This document shows, in pieces, positions 16,502 through 24,636 of a stretch of 28,880 nucleotides of DNA. The first letter of the stretch is position 1. Each line of letters opens with the position of its first letter. The translations under genes and the position numbers were made by a program. The DNA lies in contig JAEWIK010000206.1 of assembly GCA_023387135.1 (NCBI GenBank), positions 1 to 28,880 on the forward strand. The letters run 5' to 3'. The notes below the pieces were generated by a model. The model saw only the letters and a list, made by a program, of their open reading frames with translations, was not told the origin of the DNA and did no database searches. Source of the DNA: Actinomycetes bacterium. Lineage in GTDB: Bacteria > Actinomycetota > Actinomycetes > Propionibacteriales > Propionibacteriaceae.

Positions 16502-17598
16502 GTGCGCTTTCGGCCTCGCTGCCGGATTTCCCGTGGGACACGCTCGCTGACGCGCGAGCCCTCGCGCTGGCTCATCCCGGCGGCCTCGTCGACCTCTCGG
16601 TAGGGACGCCCGTCGATGCGACCCCCGAGGTCGTCAGGCAGGCGTTGTGCGATGCCGGCGACGCGCCCGGCTACCCGCAGACGTGGGGGACGCCTGAGCT
16701 GCGCGCGGCGATCATCGGCTACCTGTCGTCCCGGTGGGGAGCCCGAGGGCTCGATGACCGCGGCGTCCTGCCGGTGATCGGGACGAAGGAGCTCGTCGCC
16801 TGGTTGCCCACCCTGCTGGGCCTGGGGGCCGGCGACACGGTCGTGATTCCCGGGACCGCCTACCCGACCTACGACGTGGGTGCCCGGCTCGCGGGCGCGA
16901 CGGTGGTGGCGAGCGACGATCCTGCGACGCTCGCGACGCTGCAGCCCGGGCTGGTCTGGATCAACTCTCCCGCCAACCCGCACGGCCGCATCCTCGACGC
17001 CGCCGAGACCAGGGCCTGGATCGAGGCCGCCCGCGAGGTGGGCGCGGTGCTGGCCGCCGACGAGTGCTACGGCGAGTTCGGCTGGGAGGCCGAACCCGTC
17101 TCGGTGCTGCGGGACGACCTCTGCGGCGGCACTCACGAGGGCCTGCTCGCCGTGCACTCGCTGTCCAAGCGATCGAACCTGGCGGGCTACCGGGCTGGTT
17201 TCGTCGCCGGGGACGCTGCCCTGGTCACCGAACTGCTCGAAGTGCGCAAGCACGCGGGAATGATGCTCCCGGCGCCCGTCCAGGCCGCCATGACGGCGGC
17301 ACTGAACGACACCGGGCATGTCGACCTGCAGCGCGAGCGCTACCTGAGGCGCCGGGCAATGCTGCGGCCCGCCCTGGAGGCAGCCGGCTACCGGGTGGAG
17401 TTCTCCGAGGGCTCGCTCTACCTGTGGTGCACGAGGGGAGAGGACGGCAGGGACTCGGTGAAGCACCTCGCAGGCCTCGGCATCCTCGTCGCCCCCGGCG
17501 ACTTCTACGGCGACGCCGGCCGCGAGTTCGTCAGGGTGGCACTCACCGCCACCGACGACCGCATCGAGGAGGCAGCCCGCCGCCTGCGTGGCGCCTAG
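16498..17598 (+). CDS. dapC: Succinyldiaminopimelate transaminase
   Basis: A 366-residue fold-type I PLP aminotransferase converting N-succinyl-2-amino-6-oxopimelate to N-succinyl-LL-diaminopimelate with glutamate, in the lysine and peptidoglycan precursor pathway. The PLP lysine is Lys224 in [16 protein letters not shown], a typical DapC signature. [13 protein letters not shown] gives the conserved Asn-Pro region, [11 protein letters not shown] the Asp/Tyr pair, and FVRVALTA near the end the substrate carboxylate-binding Arg. The GTG at 16498 overlaps the fdxA stop (GTGA), implying translational coupling. dapD, dapE and dapA in the same window support the assignment. Actinobacterial members sometimes also aminate prephenate, which cannot be judged here. 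The stop is 8 nt from a convergent lipoprotein gene. Confidence 0.93.
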   Translation: MSALSASLPDFPWDTLADARALALAHPGGLVDLSVGTPVDATPEVVRQALCDAGDAPGYPQTWGTPELRAAIIGYLSSRWGARGLDDRGVLPVIGTKELVAWLPTLLGLGAGDTVVIPGTAYPTYDVGARLAGATVVASDDPATLATLQPGLVWINSPANPHGRILDAAETRAWIEAAREVGAVLAADECYGEFGWEAEPVSVLRDDLCGGTHEGLLAVHSLSKRSNLAGYRAGFVAGDAALVTELLEVRKHAGMMLPAPVQAAMTAALNDTGHVDLQRERYLRRRAMLRPALEAAGYRVEFSEGSLYLWCTRGEDGRDSVKHLAGLGILVAPGDFYGDAGREFVRVALTATDDRIEEAARRLRGA

Positions 17599-17606
17599 AG
17601 AGTCCC

Positions 17607-18569
17607 TCAGCCTCTGGTGGGGACGTAGCCGGCGTCGATGACAGTCTGCCTGCCTGCGGGGGAGAGCAACCAGTCGAGCACCCGCCTGGCGGGGCTGCCG
17701 GCGGGCTCGTCGGCTCGCACGATGGCGTAGAAGTCGTTGACGTAGGGGTAGTCGCCGCTCGAGATGGTCTCGCTGGACGGCATGACGTCGGCGACCTCGA
17801 GCATGCTGATGCCGTCCACCGCGTACATGTTGGCGAGGTAGTAGTAGACCGAGTAGCCGAGCGCGTTGCTCGTGTTGGCATAGCTCGACACCCCCTCGAT
17901 GATGCCGCCCATGTCTCCGGTGATGCGCTCGGTGGGGGCTGAGGCCATCGGCTTGTCGCCCATGACGTACTTCCGCATCAGCGTCTGCGAACCCGACTCC
18001 TCGGGACGCTGATAGGCGACGATCTCGGCGTCCTTGCCTCCGATCTCCTTCCAGTTCGTGATGCTGCCGTCGTAGATCGCCCTGTACTGCTCGGTCGTGA
18101 GCGACCTGACCGGGTTGGAGGAGTTGGTGAAGAAGACCAGGGCGTCCCGTCCGATCGGGTGGTATTCGAGCGCCACCCCCGACTCCGCGAGTTCCTTCTT
18201 CACCGACGCGTCGGCCTCGTAGACCACGAGCAGGTCGGCGTCGCCCCGGACGAGCGCTCGATACGCGTCAGGGGTGGTCGAAACCTGCGCGGCATTGTCG
18301 GCGTCGTCCTGGGAGGCGCCGGTGAGCCGTTGGATCATGAGCGAGATCAGCGGGATGTTCGCCGTCGAGCCGTCCAGGTGCGGCAGGGAGGCGAGGGTGA
18401 AGGACGGCGCGGCAGTCGTCGCCGGTGCCGTCGAGGGACCGCCGGTCGGGCTGGCAAACGGAGCCGGAGCGGGAGCCGGTGGTGAGCTCGGGACGGGCGG
18501 CAACCCCGTGCAACCTGCCACCACCAGGGCGAACACGAGTGCCAGGGCGAGCGGTTCGGGACGCGACAT
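17607..18569 (-). CDS. PstS-like substrate-binding lipoprotein (orphan)
   Basis: A 320-residue predicted lipoprotein. The signal peptide ends at lipobox VAGC with Cys20, followed by a Pro/Ala/Ser/Thr-rich linker to about residue 55. The body resembles PstS-type periplasmic-binding proteins: LDGSTANIPL near its start, GDADLLVVYEAD, IGRDALVFFTNSSNPV, YDGSITNWKEIGG and ESGSQTLMRKYV, which matches the SGT anion-binding region of PstS. No pstC, pstA or pstB gene is nearby, so it may sense or scavenge rather than feed a dedicated importer. Start: the ATG at 18569 has GGAGG with 6-nt spacing. It follows the WG-repeat gene in the arrangement TGA-G-ATG, a one-base gap, so the two form an operon. The ligand is unknown; phosphate is the family default. 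Confidence 0.85.
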   Translation of the reverse strand: MSRPEPLALALVFALVVAGCTGLPPVPSSPPAPAPAPFASPTGGPSTAPATTAAPSFTLASLPHLDGSTANIPLISLMIQRLTGASQDDADNAAQVSTTPDAYRALVRGDADLLVVYEADASVKKELAESGVALEYHPIGRDALVFFTNSSNPVRSLTTEQYRAIYDGSITNWKEIGGKDAEIVAYQRPEESGSQTLMRKYVMGDKPMASAPTERITGDMGGIIEGVSSYANTSNALGYSVYYYLANMYAVDGISMLEVADVMPSSETISSGDYPYVNDFYAIVRADEPAGSPARRVLDWLLSPAGRQTVIDAGYVPTRG

Positions 18570-18570
18570 C

Positions 18571-20109
18571 TCAGTCCTCCAGGTCTGTGTAGCTGCTCTC
18601 GCGATAGAGCCAGCGTCCGGTGACGTCGACGAAACCTCGATGGCTCCCCGCGACGACCCAGTAGTAGGGCGCGTCGCCATCGTCGGTCGCGTTGGGCAGC
18701 GGACGGAGGTCGCGGAAGGCCGTGCGTCGTCCCGCGGTGGTGTAGACCTCCATCGGGAGGTCCGACAAGGGATGACAGCCGACCCAGTCGTCGCTCAAGG
18801 CCACGCAGTCGCCCGGCGTCGCGAGGGCGAAAGTGATCCCCGTTCCCACGTTGAGGACGTGCGTCGCGTAGTCGCTGTCGCCCCGGTCCTCCACGAACGT
18901 CCGTGAGAGCAGGTTCGAGAACTGCCACGGCAACTCGACAGCGCCGGCCTCCGGCAACCGAAGGAGTCGGGGCGCCGCGGTCTCCGAGGTGATGAGGCAG
19001 GTGCCCTGTTCGTCATCGGCATAGCAGGTGAACTCGCCGGGTGTCGGGTCGAAGACCATGGTGAGGTCGGCGTCGAGGATGCCTGTCACGACGGCGCCGT
19101 CGACCTTGCGCGTCACCTGGTAGAACGAGCCGACGGCGTCGATGGTGTCCCACTTCTCGCCCACCTGACGGAAGTGGGTGTCGATGACGTGGGAAGCTGT
19201 CCCGTCGCGCACGACCGCGTGGCCTGCCTGGAACGGCTCCGCCCCGGCGAACGTCGGTTTCAGTGCCCATCGTCCGGACTCGTCGAGATAACCGAAGACC
19301 TCGCCGTCGCTGGTCGCCGCCGCCGGCCACGGCGGCTCACTCGCATAGTCGGGGTACCAGAGGTAGCCGGGGTGGGGGGTCTTCCGCCCCGAGTCCGGGT
19401 CGAGGAAGTACTCCCCGTCGGCGTCCCTGACGTTCATCGTCTGCTTGTTCAGGGGGAGGATCACACGCCCGACCTTGACCGGCAGCACGACCTCCCCTGC
19501 GCGCAGGTCGAAGAGCCCTTCACCGAAGGTCGCCGGATCGTACTCGCCCGCTTCAGTCTGGAAGACCGCGTAGCCCTCCCCGGCGCAGCTCGCCAGCCGT
19601 CCGGGGATCTGTGTGACGACGTCCCCGGTCAGATTGAGGACGTCGACGTGGTCTTCCGCGGACGTGGCCAGGACCAGCGTCGCCCTGCCGTCCTCGTCCC
19701 GGCAGTAGTCGTAGCCGTCATAGCGGGGCGGCACGACGAGCTTGCCGGTGGCGTCCACGAAGCCGACCCTGACCAGGCCGGTTTCGGACCAGCCGTCGGC
19801 GGAGCGGACGGTTCGTTCCACGGCGGTCGGCCACAGCATGGGACCGCCGTCCGTCGCCGGCATCGGGGACGGGCCGGTGTCGTCGGTCGTGGCGGCCGGC
19901 GGCGTCGGGGACGCTGACTGCGTCACGGAGTCGGAGGGCGAAGGAGTGTCGACGCTGGGAGGAGGGCTGGTCAGCGGTGGCTCTGCGGTGCAGCCGGTGA
20001 ACGCGAACAGGGAGACCGCCACTGCCGCCAGAGCGGTGCTCCTGCCGCGACCGACACGGCGGACGGCGAGGGGCATCCTCGCCGGGCATCGCCGCGACAG
20101 CGTCGTCAC
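18571..20109 (-). CDS. WG-repeat lipoprotein
   Basis: A 512-residue predicted lipoprotein. The hydrophobic signal ends at FTGC (Cys40 from the GTG at 20109, or Cys29 from an ATG at 20076, which gives a more usual signal length). A Pro/Ser/Thr linker runs to about residue 90. At least three WG-type repeats are seen: VGFVDATGKLVVPPRYDGYD (about 115), FGYLDESGRWALKPTFAGAE (about 272) and HRGFVDVTGRWLYRES at the C-terminus. The middle contains strand-rich repeat-like segments, suggesting a beta-propeller or solenoid. WG repeats are of unknown function and occur in secreted or surface proteins. It is first in the operon with the PstS-like gene. GTG is chosen because CATGAT ends 6 nt upstream; the start is uncertain. 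Confidence 0.8.
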   Translation of the reverse strand: MTTLSRRCPARMPLAVRRVGRGRSTALAAVAVSLFAFTGCTAEPPLTSPPPSVDTPSPSDSVTQSASPTPPAATTDDTGPSPMPATDGGPMLWPTAVERTVRSADGWSETGLVRVGFVDATGKLVVPPRYDGYDYCRDEDGRATLVLATSAEDHVDVLNLTGDVVTQIPGRLASCAGEGYAVFQTEAGEYDPATFGEGLFDLRAGEVVLPVKVGRVILPLNKQTMNVRDADGEYFLDPDSGRKTPHPGYLWYPDYASEPPWPAAATSDGEVFGYLDESGRWALKPTFAGAEPFQAGHAVVRDGTASHVIDTHFRQVGEKWDTIDAVGSFYQVTRKVDGAVVTGILDADLTMVFDPTPGEFTCYADDEQGTCLITSETAAPRLLRLPEAGAVELPWQFSNLLSRTFVEDRGDSDYATHVLNVGTGITFALATPGDCVALSDDWVGCHPLSDLPMEVYTTAGRRTAFRDLRPLPNATDDGDAPYYWVVAGSHRGFVDVTGRWLYRESSYTDLED

Positions 20110-20313
20110 GCCACGATCATGACGCTGGCGGACGTGATCCGGCGGGCGCTCGGGGAGTCATTAGCCAACTCTCAGGAGAATCCGGAACCACTGAACATTC
20201 CTCAGGCGGCTCTCACGGCGTCCTCATGCTCACGGCTCGGTCAGCCGGTCACGAGCGAGCGGTCTGACGGCCAGGACGGCGGGCCGCGGAGCGGCAGCGC
20301 CGGCTGGCGAGGG
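20110..20313 (-). promoter_or_regulatory. Upstream region of the lipoprotein operon with 11-bp-phased repeats
   Basis: No gene is seen in these 204 nt. On the plus strand, CTCA occurs at 20201, 20212 and 20223, exactly 11 bp apart (CTCAGGC, CTCACGG, CTCATGC); on the operon's strand these read TGAG or GTGAG units. A further CTCTCAGG lies at 20169-20176. One-turn phasing is typical of OmpR-family response regulators. A possible -10, CATGAT (20116-20121, minus), ends 6 nt before the GTG. Confidence 0.4.
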
Positions 20314-21183
20314 TCAGCGCGGGGTGTCGGCGGGGAAAGTGAGGACGGCGACCTTGGCGTCGGGCTTGCCGGTGCCGTGCCAGGCGGCCAGCGAACCCTT
20401 GTCGTGGGTCCACGTCCAGGCACCCACCTCGACGGCGGCGATGCCGTAGCGCTGCACGCCCGCCACGGCGGAGTGAGCCACCGACCACGCCGTCTGGACG
20501 TCGTCGGCAGTCACCACGAGCCGGGTGCCGTCGGCTTTCACCGACACCTTCTTGCCGAACGTCTTGGTGAGGAAGGTCGTCATGCCGGCGGCGTCCGGTG
20601 TCCCCGGCGAGGCGATCTTGCAGCTGAAGGCCGCCGGGGTCTCGCCGGCCAGCGCGCTGGCGAGCAGGCGCGCACGGTCGACGTGCTGCCGGTACGCCTC
20701 GGGGAAGCCGCTGCGCTGGACGGCCTGGGCGATGTCGTTGATGTCGCCCTTCTCCCAGTTCTTCACCTTCACCAGCGCCTTGTAGAAGGCAGTGGTGGAG
20801 TACCACGGGTCCATGATCTCCTCGACGGTTCCCCAGCCCTGGCTCGGTCGCTGCTGGAACAGCCCTATCGAGTCCGAGTGGCCGTAGTCGAGGTTGTGAA
20901 GGTTCGACTCCTGGAAGGCTGTCGCCAGCGCGATGCTCGCCGCCCGCGGCACCAGCCCGCGCTTGACCGACACCCCCGAGATCAGGCCGGCATAGTACGC
21001 CTGGTCGGGATCGACGGTGGCGGTGCTGCCGGCGACTGTCGCCACGCAGCGATCGGCGAGCGGTAGCGGCTCGCGCTGCACGCTCGCCCACGCCCAGATC
21101 CCCACCGCCGCCAGCACCACCAGCGCCGCCGCCACCGCGACGATCTTGGTGGTCCGGGTCCACATCGGTTTGCGTCGACCCAC
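20314..21183 (-). CDS. Membrane-anchored lysozyme-fold-like protein
   Basis: A 289-residue protein with a basic start, one membrane segment at about residues 14-34 and an extracytoplasmic body. The segment ATAFQESNLHNLDYGHSDS followed by IGLFQQRPSQGWGT resembles the Glu-Ser...Gly-Leu-x-Gln core of lysozyme and lytic transglycosylase folds, making Glu92 the candidate catalytic residue. Related actinobacterial proteins are usually annotated as hypothetical. The C-terminal half (about 190-289) is alpha/beta and not recognised. The GTG at 21183 lies 7 nt after the dapD stop, so it is probably co-transcribed with dapD; an ATG at 21165 is an alternative, and neither has a clear ribosome-binding site. 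Pairing with dapD suits a peptidoglycan role, but enzymatic activity is inferred. Confidence 0.68.
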   Translation of the reverse strand: MGRRKPMWTRTTKIVAVAAALVVLAAVGIWAWASVQREPLPLADRCVATVAGSTATVDPDQAYYAGLISGVSVKRGLVPRAASIALATAFQESNLHNLDYGHSDSIGLFQQRPSQGWGTVEEIMDPWYSTTAFYKALVKVKNWEKGDINDIAQAVQRSGFPEAYRQHVDRARLLASALAGETPAAFSCKIASPGTPDAAGMTTFLTKTFGKKVSVKADGTRLVVTADDVQTAWSVAHSAVAGVQRYGIAAVEVGAWTWTHDKGSLAAWHGTGKPDAKVAVLTFPADTPR

Positions 21184-21190
21184 GCGCGGC

Positions 21191-22111
21191 CTAGTTGGCG
21201 TGGAGCGCGGAGTTGAGTTCGATGCCGATGCCCGCGCGCACCAGCGCCTCGACGGCACCCGTCTGCGAGTTGCGACGGAACAGCAGGCCGTCGCGTCCCG
21301 ACAGGGTGGAGGCCTTCACCACCTCGCCGTCGAAACTCACCTTCGTGCCGGCGGTGACGTACAGCCCCGCCTCGACGACGCAGTCGTCCCCCAGCGAGAT
21401 GCCGAGCCCTGCCTCGGCCCCCAGCAGGCACCGCTTTCCGATGGTGATCTGCTCACGTCCGCCGCCCGACAGTGTGCCCATGATGGAGGCTCCGCCGCCG
21501 ATGTCGCTGCCGTCCCCGACGACGACGCCGGCAGAGATCCTGCCCTCGACCATCGAGGTGCCGAGCGTCCCGGCGTTGTAGTTGACGAACCCCTCGTGCA
21601 TGACTGTCGTGCCTGAGGCGAGGTGGGCGCCGAGTCGGACGCGGTCCGCGTCGGCGATCCTCACTCCGGACGGGATGACGTAGTCGACCATCCGCGGGAA
21701 CTTGTCGACCCCGAAGACTGTGACAGCACCGCGCGCGCTGCGCAGCGCGAGCCGGATCTCCTCGAAGCCCTCGACCGGGCACGGGCCGTGGTTCGTCCAC
21801 ACGACGGTGGGGAGGACCGAGAAGATGCCGTCGAGGTTGATGGTCCGGGGCTCGCACAGCCGCGCGCTCAGCAGGTGGAGGCGCAGGTACACGTCGGGCA
21901 CGGAGGCGGGGGGAGCGTCGAGGTCGATCTCGACGAGCTGCTGCTCGCTGCGGACCCCGCGCTCGTCATCGTGGAAGGCCGCCGCCACCACCGCGGCGGG
22001 GGCCGGACCGCCGTCGTCGGCGCCGAGGGAGGGGTGGGGGAACCAGGCGTCGAGCACCTGCCCGGAATCGTGGACGGAGACGAGGCCCCAGGCAGCGGCA
22101 GGTCGGGTCAT
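21191..22111 (-). CDS. dapD: 2,3,4,5-tetrahydropyridine-2,6-dicarboxylate N-succinyltransferase
   Basis: A 306-residue succinyl-CoA-dependent enzyme of the diaminopimelate pathway, of the actinobacterial DapD type, acting as a trimer. The N-terminal domain (to about residue 130) is followed by a left-handed beta-helix of hexapeptide repeats from about 145: [20 protein letters not shown], then [20 protein letters not shown] with the conserved Glu, and [22 protein letters not shown]-terminal cap ends the protein. ATG at 22111: TAATCT (22118-22123 on the minus strand) ends 6 nt before it, so the mRNA is probably leaderless. It is divergent from dapE across 107 bp and probably co-transcribed with the lysozyme-like gene downstream. 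Confidence 0.96.
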   Translation of the reverse strand: MTRPAAAWGLVSVHDSGQVLDAWFPHPSLGADDGGPAPAAVVAAAFHDDERGVRSEQQLVEIDLDAPPASVPDVYLRLHLLSARLCEPRTINLDGIFSVLPTVVWTNHGPCPVEGFEEIRLALRSARGAVTVFGVDKFPRMVDYVIPSGVRIADADRVRLGAHLASGTTVMHEGFVNYNAGTLGTSMVEGRISAGVVVGDGSDIGGGASIMGTLSGGGREQITIGKRCLLGAEAGLGISLGDDCVVEAGLYVTAGTKVSFDGEVVKASTLSGRDGLLFRRNSQTGAVEALVRAGIGIELNSALHAN

Positions 22112-22218
22112 GGGGTCAGATTACCCGTGCGCCCGAGCCCGACGGCGGCGCCTGTGGGCGGCGGCGGGCGTGGGGCGAGGCGTCCGTGGCGGCGGGCCTG
22201 AACGGTTAGGGTGTCGGA
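22112..22218. promoter_or_regulatory. Divergent dapD / dapE leaderless promoters
   Basis: dapD: TAATCT on the minus strand (22118-22123), 6 nt from the ATG. dapE: TAGGGT (22207-22212), 6 nt from the ATG at 22219. The GC-rich space between holds no clear -35, repeat or palindrome. Confidence 0.6.
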
Positions 22219-23274
22219 ATGAGCCTGCAGCCGCGCGGTGACCTCGCCGTTCTCTTCCAGGAGATAGTCGACATCGAGTCGGTGAGCGGCAACGAGCGGC
22301 GTCTTGCCGACGTCGTCGAGGCCGCCCTCGCGGGGCTCGCTCACCTGCACGTCGTCCGCGACGGCGACACCCTGATCGCGCGGACGGAACTCGGCCGCGC
22401 CGAGCGGGTGGTCATCGCCGGCCACCTCGACACGGTCCCGGTGGCGGGCAACCTGCCGTCGCGCTGGCAGGACGGGGTGCTGCACGGTCGCGGGACCGTC
22501 GACATGAAGGGCGGCGTCGCCGTGATGCTCCAGGTGGCGGCGCTCGCCGAGGTGCCCGCCAGGGACCTCACGTGGATCTTCTACGACCACGAGGAGGTGG
22601 CGGCGACCGAGAACTCGCTCGCCAGGATCGCGGCCACCCGCCCCGACGCGCTCGCCGCTGACTTCGCCGTCCTCATGGAGCCGACGTCGGCCAGGGTGGA
22701 GGGCGGCTGTCAGGGCACGCTGCGCTTCGCCATCACGACGACGGGCAGGGCGGCGCACTCGGGCCGTTCCTGGCTGGGCCACAACGCCATTCACGACGCG
22801 GCCGGGGTGTTGCAGCGGCTCAGCGACTACCGGCCCCGCGCGGTCGAGGTCGACGGGCTCACCTATCGCGAGGGCATGAACGCCGTCGCGATCTCGGGCG
22901 GCATCGCGGGCAACGTGGTGCCCGACAGGTGCACCGTCACGGTGAACTTCAGGTTCGCCCCCGACCGCGACCAGGCGAACGCTTTCGCCCACTGCCGTGA
23001 GGTCTTCGCGGGCTACGAACTCGACTTCATTGACTTCGCTCCCGGAGCGCGGCCCGGTCTCGACAAGCCCATCGCCGGCGACTTCCTGGCCGCCGTCGGC
23101 GGGGACGCCCTGCCCAAGTTCGGTTGGACCGACGTCGCGCGCTTCAGCGCGCTGGGAGTGCCTGCTGTGAACTACGGGCCGGGCGACGCAGGCAAGGCGC
23201 ACGCCGATGACGAGGCGTGCCCGCTGAGCGATCTGGTCGCCTGCCGGGACGCCCTGCTGCGCTGGCTGGGCTAG
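22219..23274 (+). CDS. dapE: Succinyl-diaminopimelate desuccinylase
   Basis: A 351-residue M20-family dinuclear zinc hydrolase removing succinate from N-succinyl-LL-diaminopimelate. Zinc and catalytic residues are visible: His69 in IAGHLDTVPV with the following Asp71, Asp95 in GRGTVDMKGG bridging the metals, and Glu125-Glu126 in YDHEEVAATEN. The dimerisation domain shows GRAAHSGRSWLGHNAIHDAA, and the C-terminal YGPGDAGKAHADDE supplies a last ligand His. The start ATG follows a leaderless -10 by 6 nt. The divergent dapD and nearby dapC favour this function over generic M20 peptidases. The stop codon directly abuts the stop of the convergent LOG gene with no spacer. Confidence 0.95.
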   Translation: MSLQPRGDLAVLFQEIVDIESVSGNERRLADVVEAALAGLAHLHVVRDGDTLIARTELGRAERVVIAGHLDTVPVAGNLPSRWQDGVLHGRGTVDMKGGVAVMLQVAALAEVPARDLTWIFYDHEEVAATENSLARIAATRPDALAADFAVLMEPTSARVEGGCQGTLRFAITTTGRAAHSGRSWLGHNAIHDAAGVLQRLSDYRPRAVEVDGLTYREGMNAVAISGGIAGNVVPDRCTVTVNFRFAPDRDQANAFAHCREVFAGYELDFIDFAPGARPGLDKPIAGDFLAAVGGDALPKFGWTDVARFSALGVPAVNYGPGDAGKAHADDEACPLSDLVACRDALLRWLG

Positions 23275-24033
23275 TCAGAACTGCTCGCGCGTGGCGTCGG
23301 CCTCGCGCTCGGGCTCGGGCCGGGTGACCAGTTCGACTGCTTCCTCGGGGTCGTCGGTGCAGCGCACGAGGTCGAGGTCGGCCTCGGCGATGTAGCCGTC
23401 GGCCGTCGTCGCCTCCCGTAGCCAGTCGAGCATCCCCTGCCAGAACCGGGTGCCGTACAGCACGATGGGGAAGGACTTCACCTTCCTGGTCTGGACGAGC
23501 GTGAGGGCCTCGAAAAGCTCGTCATAGGTGCCGAAGCCGCCCGGCATGACGATGAACCCCTGGGAGTACTTGAGGAACATCACCTTGCGGGCGAAGAAGT
23601 ACCTGAAGTTGATGCCGAGCGACACGTACTTGTTGAGCCCCTGCTCGAAGGGCAGTTCGATGCCGAGGCCCACCGACACCCCACCGGCGCGGGCGGCGCC
23701 CTTGTTGGCTGCCTCCATGATCCCGGGGCCGCCGCCGGTGATGGTCGCGAAGCCCGCCTGGGCGAGCAGCGAGCCGATCCTGACGGCGTCGCCGTACAGC
23801 GGATCCTTGTGGGGAGTGCGGGCCGAACCGAACACCCCGATGGCCGGACCGAGATCGGCCAGCGCGCCGAAGCCGTCCACGAACTCGGCCTGGATGCGCA
23901 TGACGCGCCAGGGGTCGTCGTGGGTCCACTCGGTGGTGCCGCGGTTGGCGAGCAGCCACTCGTCGAGCGTGACGGGCTCCGCGATGTCGTTGCGGCGGAT
24001 GACTGGACCTTGGGTGCGCAGGCGCTTGCTCAC
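23275..24033 (-). CDS. LOG family protein (TIGR00730 Rossmann fold)
   Basis: A 252-residue protein of the LOG/lysine-decarboxylase-like family; characterised members are cytokinin riboside 5'-monophosphate phosphoribohydrolases. Motifs: GVFGSARTP, then TGGGPGIMEAANKGA, FARKVMFLKYSQGF, and the signature PGGFGTYDELFE with its catalytic Glu. The N-terminal 50 residues (IAEPVTLDEWLLANR) are longer than in short LOG proteins and match the group found beside dapE in mycobacteria (Rv1205). The open frame extends upstream across the divergent gene; the GTG at 24033 is chosen because TACCTT ends 6 nt before it. The physiological substrate is unknown, possibly a nucleotide monophosphate. Confidence 0.9.
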   Translation of the reverse strand: MSKRLRTQGPVIRRNDIAEPVTLDEWLLANRGTTEWTHDDPWRVMRIQAEFVDGFGALADLGPAIGVFGSARTPHKDPLYGDAVRIGSLLAQAGFATITGGGPGIMEAANKGAARAGGVSVGLGIELPFEQGLNKYVSLGINFRYFFARKVMFLKYSQGFIVMPGGFGTYDELFEALTLVQTRKVKSFPIVLYGTRFWQGMLDWLREATTADGYIAEADLDLVRCTDDPEEAVELVTRPEPEREADATREQF

Positions 24034-24090
24034 CTGCTCAAGGTACTCGCACCGGCCCGCCGGTCGTCGTCCCCGGGTAACATGACCGCC
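24034..24090. promoter_or_regulatory. Divergent LOG / DivIVA-domain promoters
   Basis: Fifty-seven bp separate the two start codons. The minus -10 TACCTT (24040-24045) is 6 nt from the LOG GTG. The plus -10 TAACAT (24078-24083) is 7 nt from the GTG at 24091. Confidence 0.55.
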
Positions 24091-24366
24091 GTGGAGTGGA
24101 TGCTCTGGGTCATAGCGATCGCCGTGCTCGGCATAGCAGCGGTCGCCGCCAGTGGACGGCTCGGCGAGCTCCCGGGAACCGTGACAGACACCCCCACCCC
24201 GCATCTCCCCGAGGGCGTCATCGGCGGCGACGACCTGCGCCAGGCGAGGTTCGCCGTGGTGACCCGCGGGTACTCGATGCAGCAGGTCGACGACCTGCTC
24301 GACAGGCTCGCCCAGCAACTCGACGAGTCGCGCGAGGCCGGCCTCGAGCCCCCTGCCCGGGCCTGA
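24091..24366 (+). CDS. Small membrane-anchored DivIVA-domain protein
   Basis: A 91-residue protein starting VEWMLWVIAIAVLGIAAVAA, one membrane helix. A short Pro/Thr-rich linker follows, then a DivIVA-domain segment (DLRQARFAVVTRGYSMQQVD, DDLLDRLAQQL) at about residues 48-77, the part that in Wag31/DivIVA forms the N-terminal coiled-coil head. It matches the Rv1209-type position between the LOG gene and DUF3117. It may act at the membrane in polar growth or division, by analogy only. An ATG at 24082 is an alternative start, but it lies within the -10 TAACAT, which ends 7 nt before the GTG at 24091, so the GTG is preferred. Confidence 0.8.
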   Translation: MEWMLWVIAIAVLGIAAVAASGRLGELPGTVTDTPTPHLPEGVIGGDDLRQARFAVVTRGYSMQQVDDLLDRLAQQLDESREAGLEPPARA

Positions 24367-24403
24367 TCCGGCCGCGCTTCGGCGGGGTGTCTCCCGCTGA
24401 TGG

Positions 24404-24446
24404 AATAATGGGACTGTTCGATCCCAGGGAACAAGTGAGGTAAGCA
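24404..24446 (+). promoter_or_regulatory. Putative promoter and RBS of the DUF3117 gene
   Basis: An A/T-rich AATAAT (24404-24409) stands out in GC-rich DNA and may be the -10. GTGAGG (24435-24440) lies 6 nt before the ATG at 24447. Confidence 0.45.
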
Positions 24447-24620
24447 ATGGCAGCGATGAAACCGCGGACCGGCGACGGGCCTATCGAGGTGGCCAAGGAG
24501 GGACGCGTGATCGCCATGAGGATCCCCGCCGAAGGCGGCGGTCGGCTGGTGATCGAGATGAACGCAGCCGAGGCAGCCGAACTCAAGGCAGCGCTCGAAG
24601 GTGTTGTTGTCACCGCGTAA
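24447..24620 (+). CDS. DUF3117 family protein
   Basis: A 57-residue protein beginning MAAMKPRTGDGPIEVAKEGR, followed by RVIAMRIPAEGGGRLVIEMN and ending AAELKAALEGVVVTA. This matches the very conserved actinobacterial DUF3117 family (Rv1211 in M. tuberculosis), whose function is unknown. It is predicted as a small alpha/beta domain with no signal peptide or cysteines. A clear Shine-Dalgarno supports the ATG. A strong hairpin follows 16 nt after the stop. The location between the DivIVA-domain gene and glgA is the usual actinobacterial one. Confidence 0.92.
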   Translation: MAAMKPRTGDGPIEVAKEGRVIAMRIPAEGGGRLVIEMNAAEAAELKAALEGVVVTA

Positions 24621-24636
24621 TCCACGATCTGATAGC

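Noticed and set aside
20283..20295. GCCGC-GGA-GCGGC hairpin downstream of the lysozyme-like gene.
   Set aside because: A 5-bp stem in GC-rich DNA is expected by chance, and no other terminator feature is present.
20119..21066. A 315-codon plus-strand frame opposite the lysozyme-like gene.
   Set aside because: It shows no recognisable domain and covers the intergenic repeats and the reverse strand of a better-supported membrane protein.
24082..24093. The ATG at 24082 as start of the DivIVA-domain protein.
   Set aside because: It falls inside the probable -10 box TAACAT; the GTG at 24091 has the 7-nt spacing seen at other leaderless starts.
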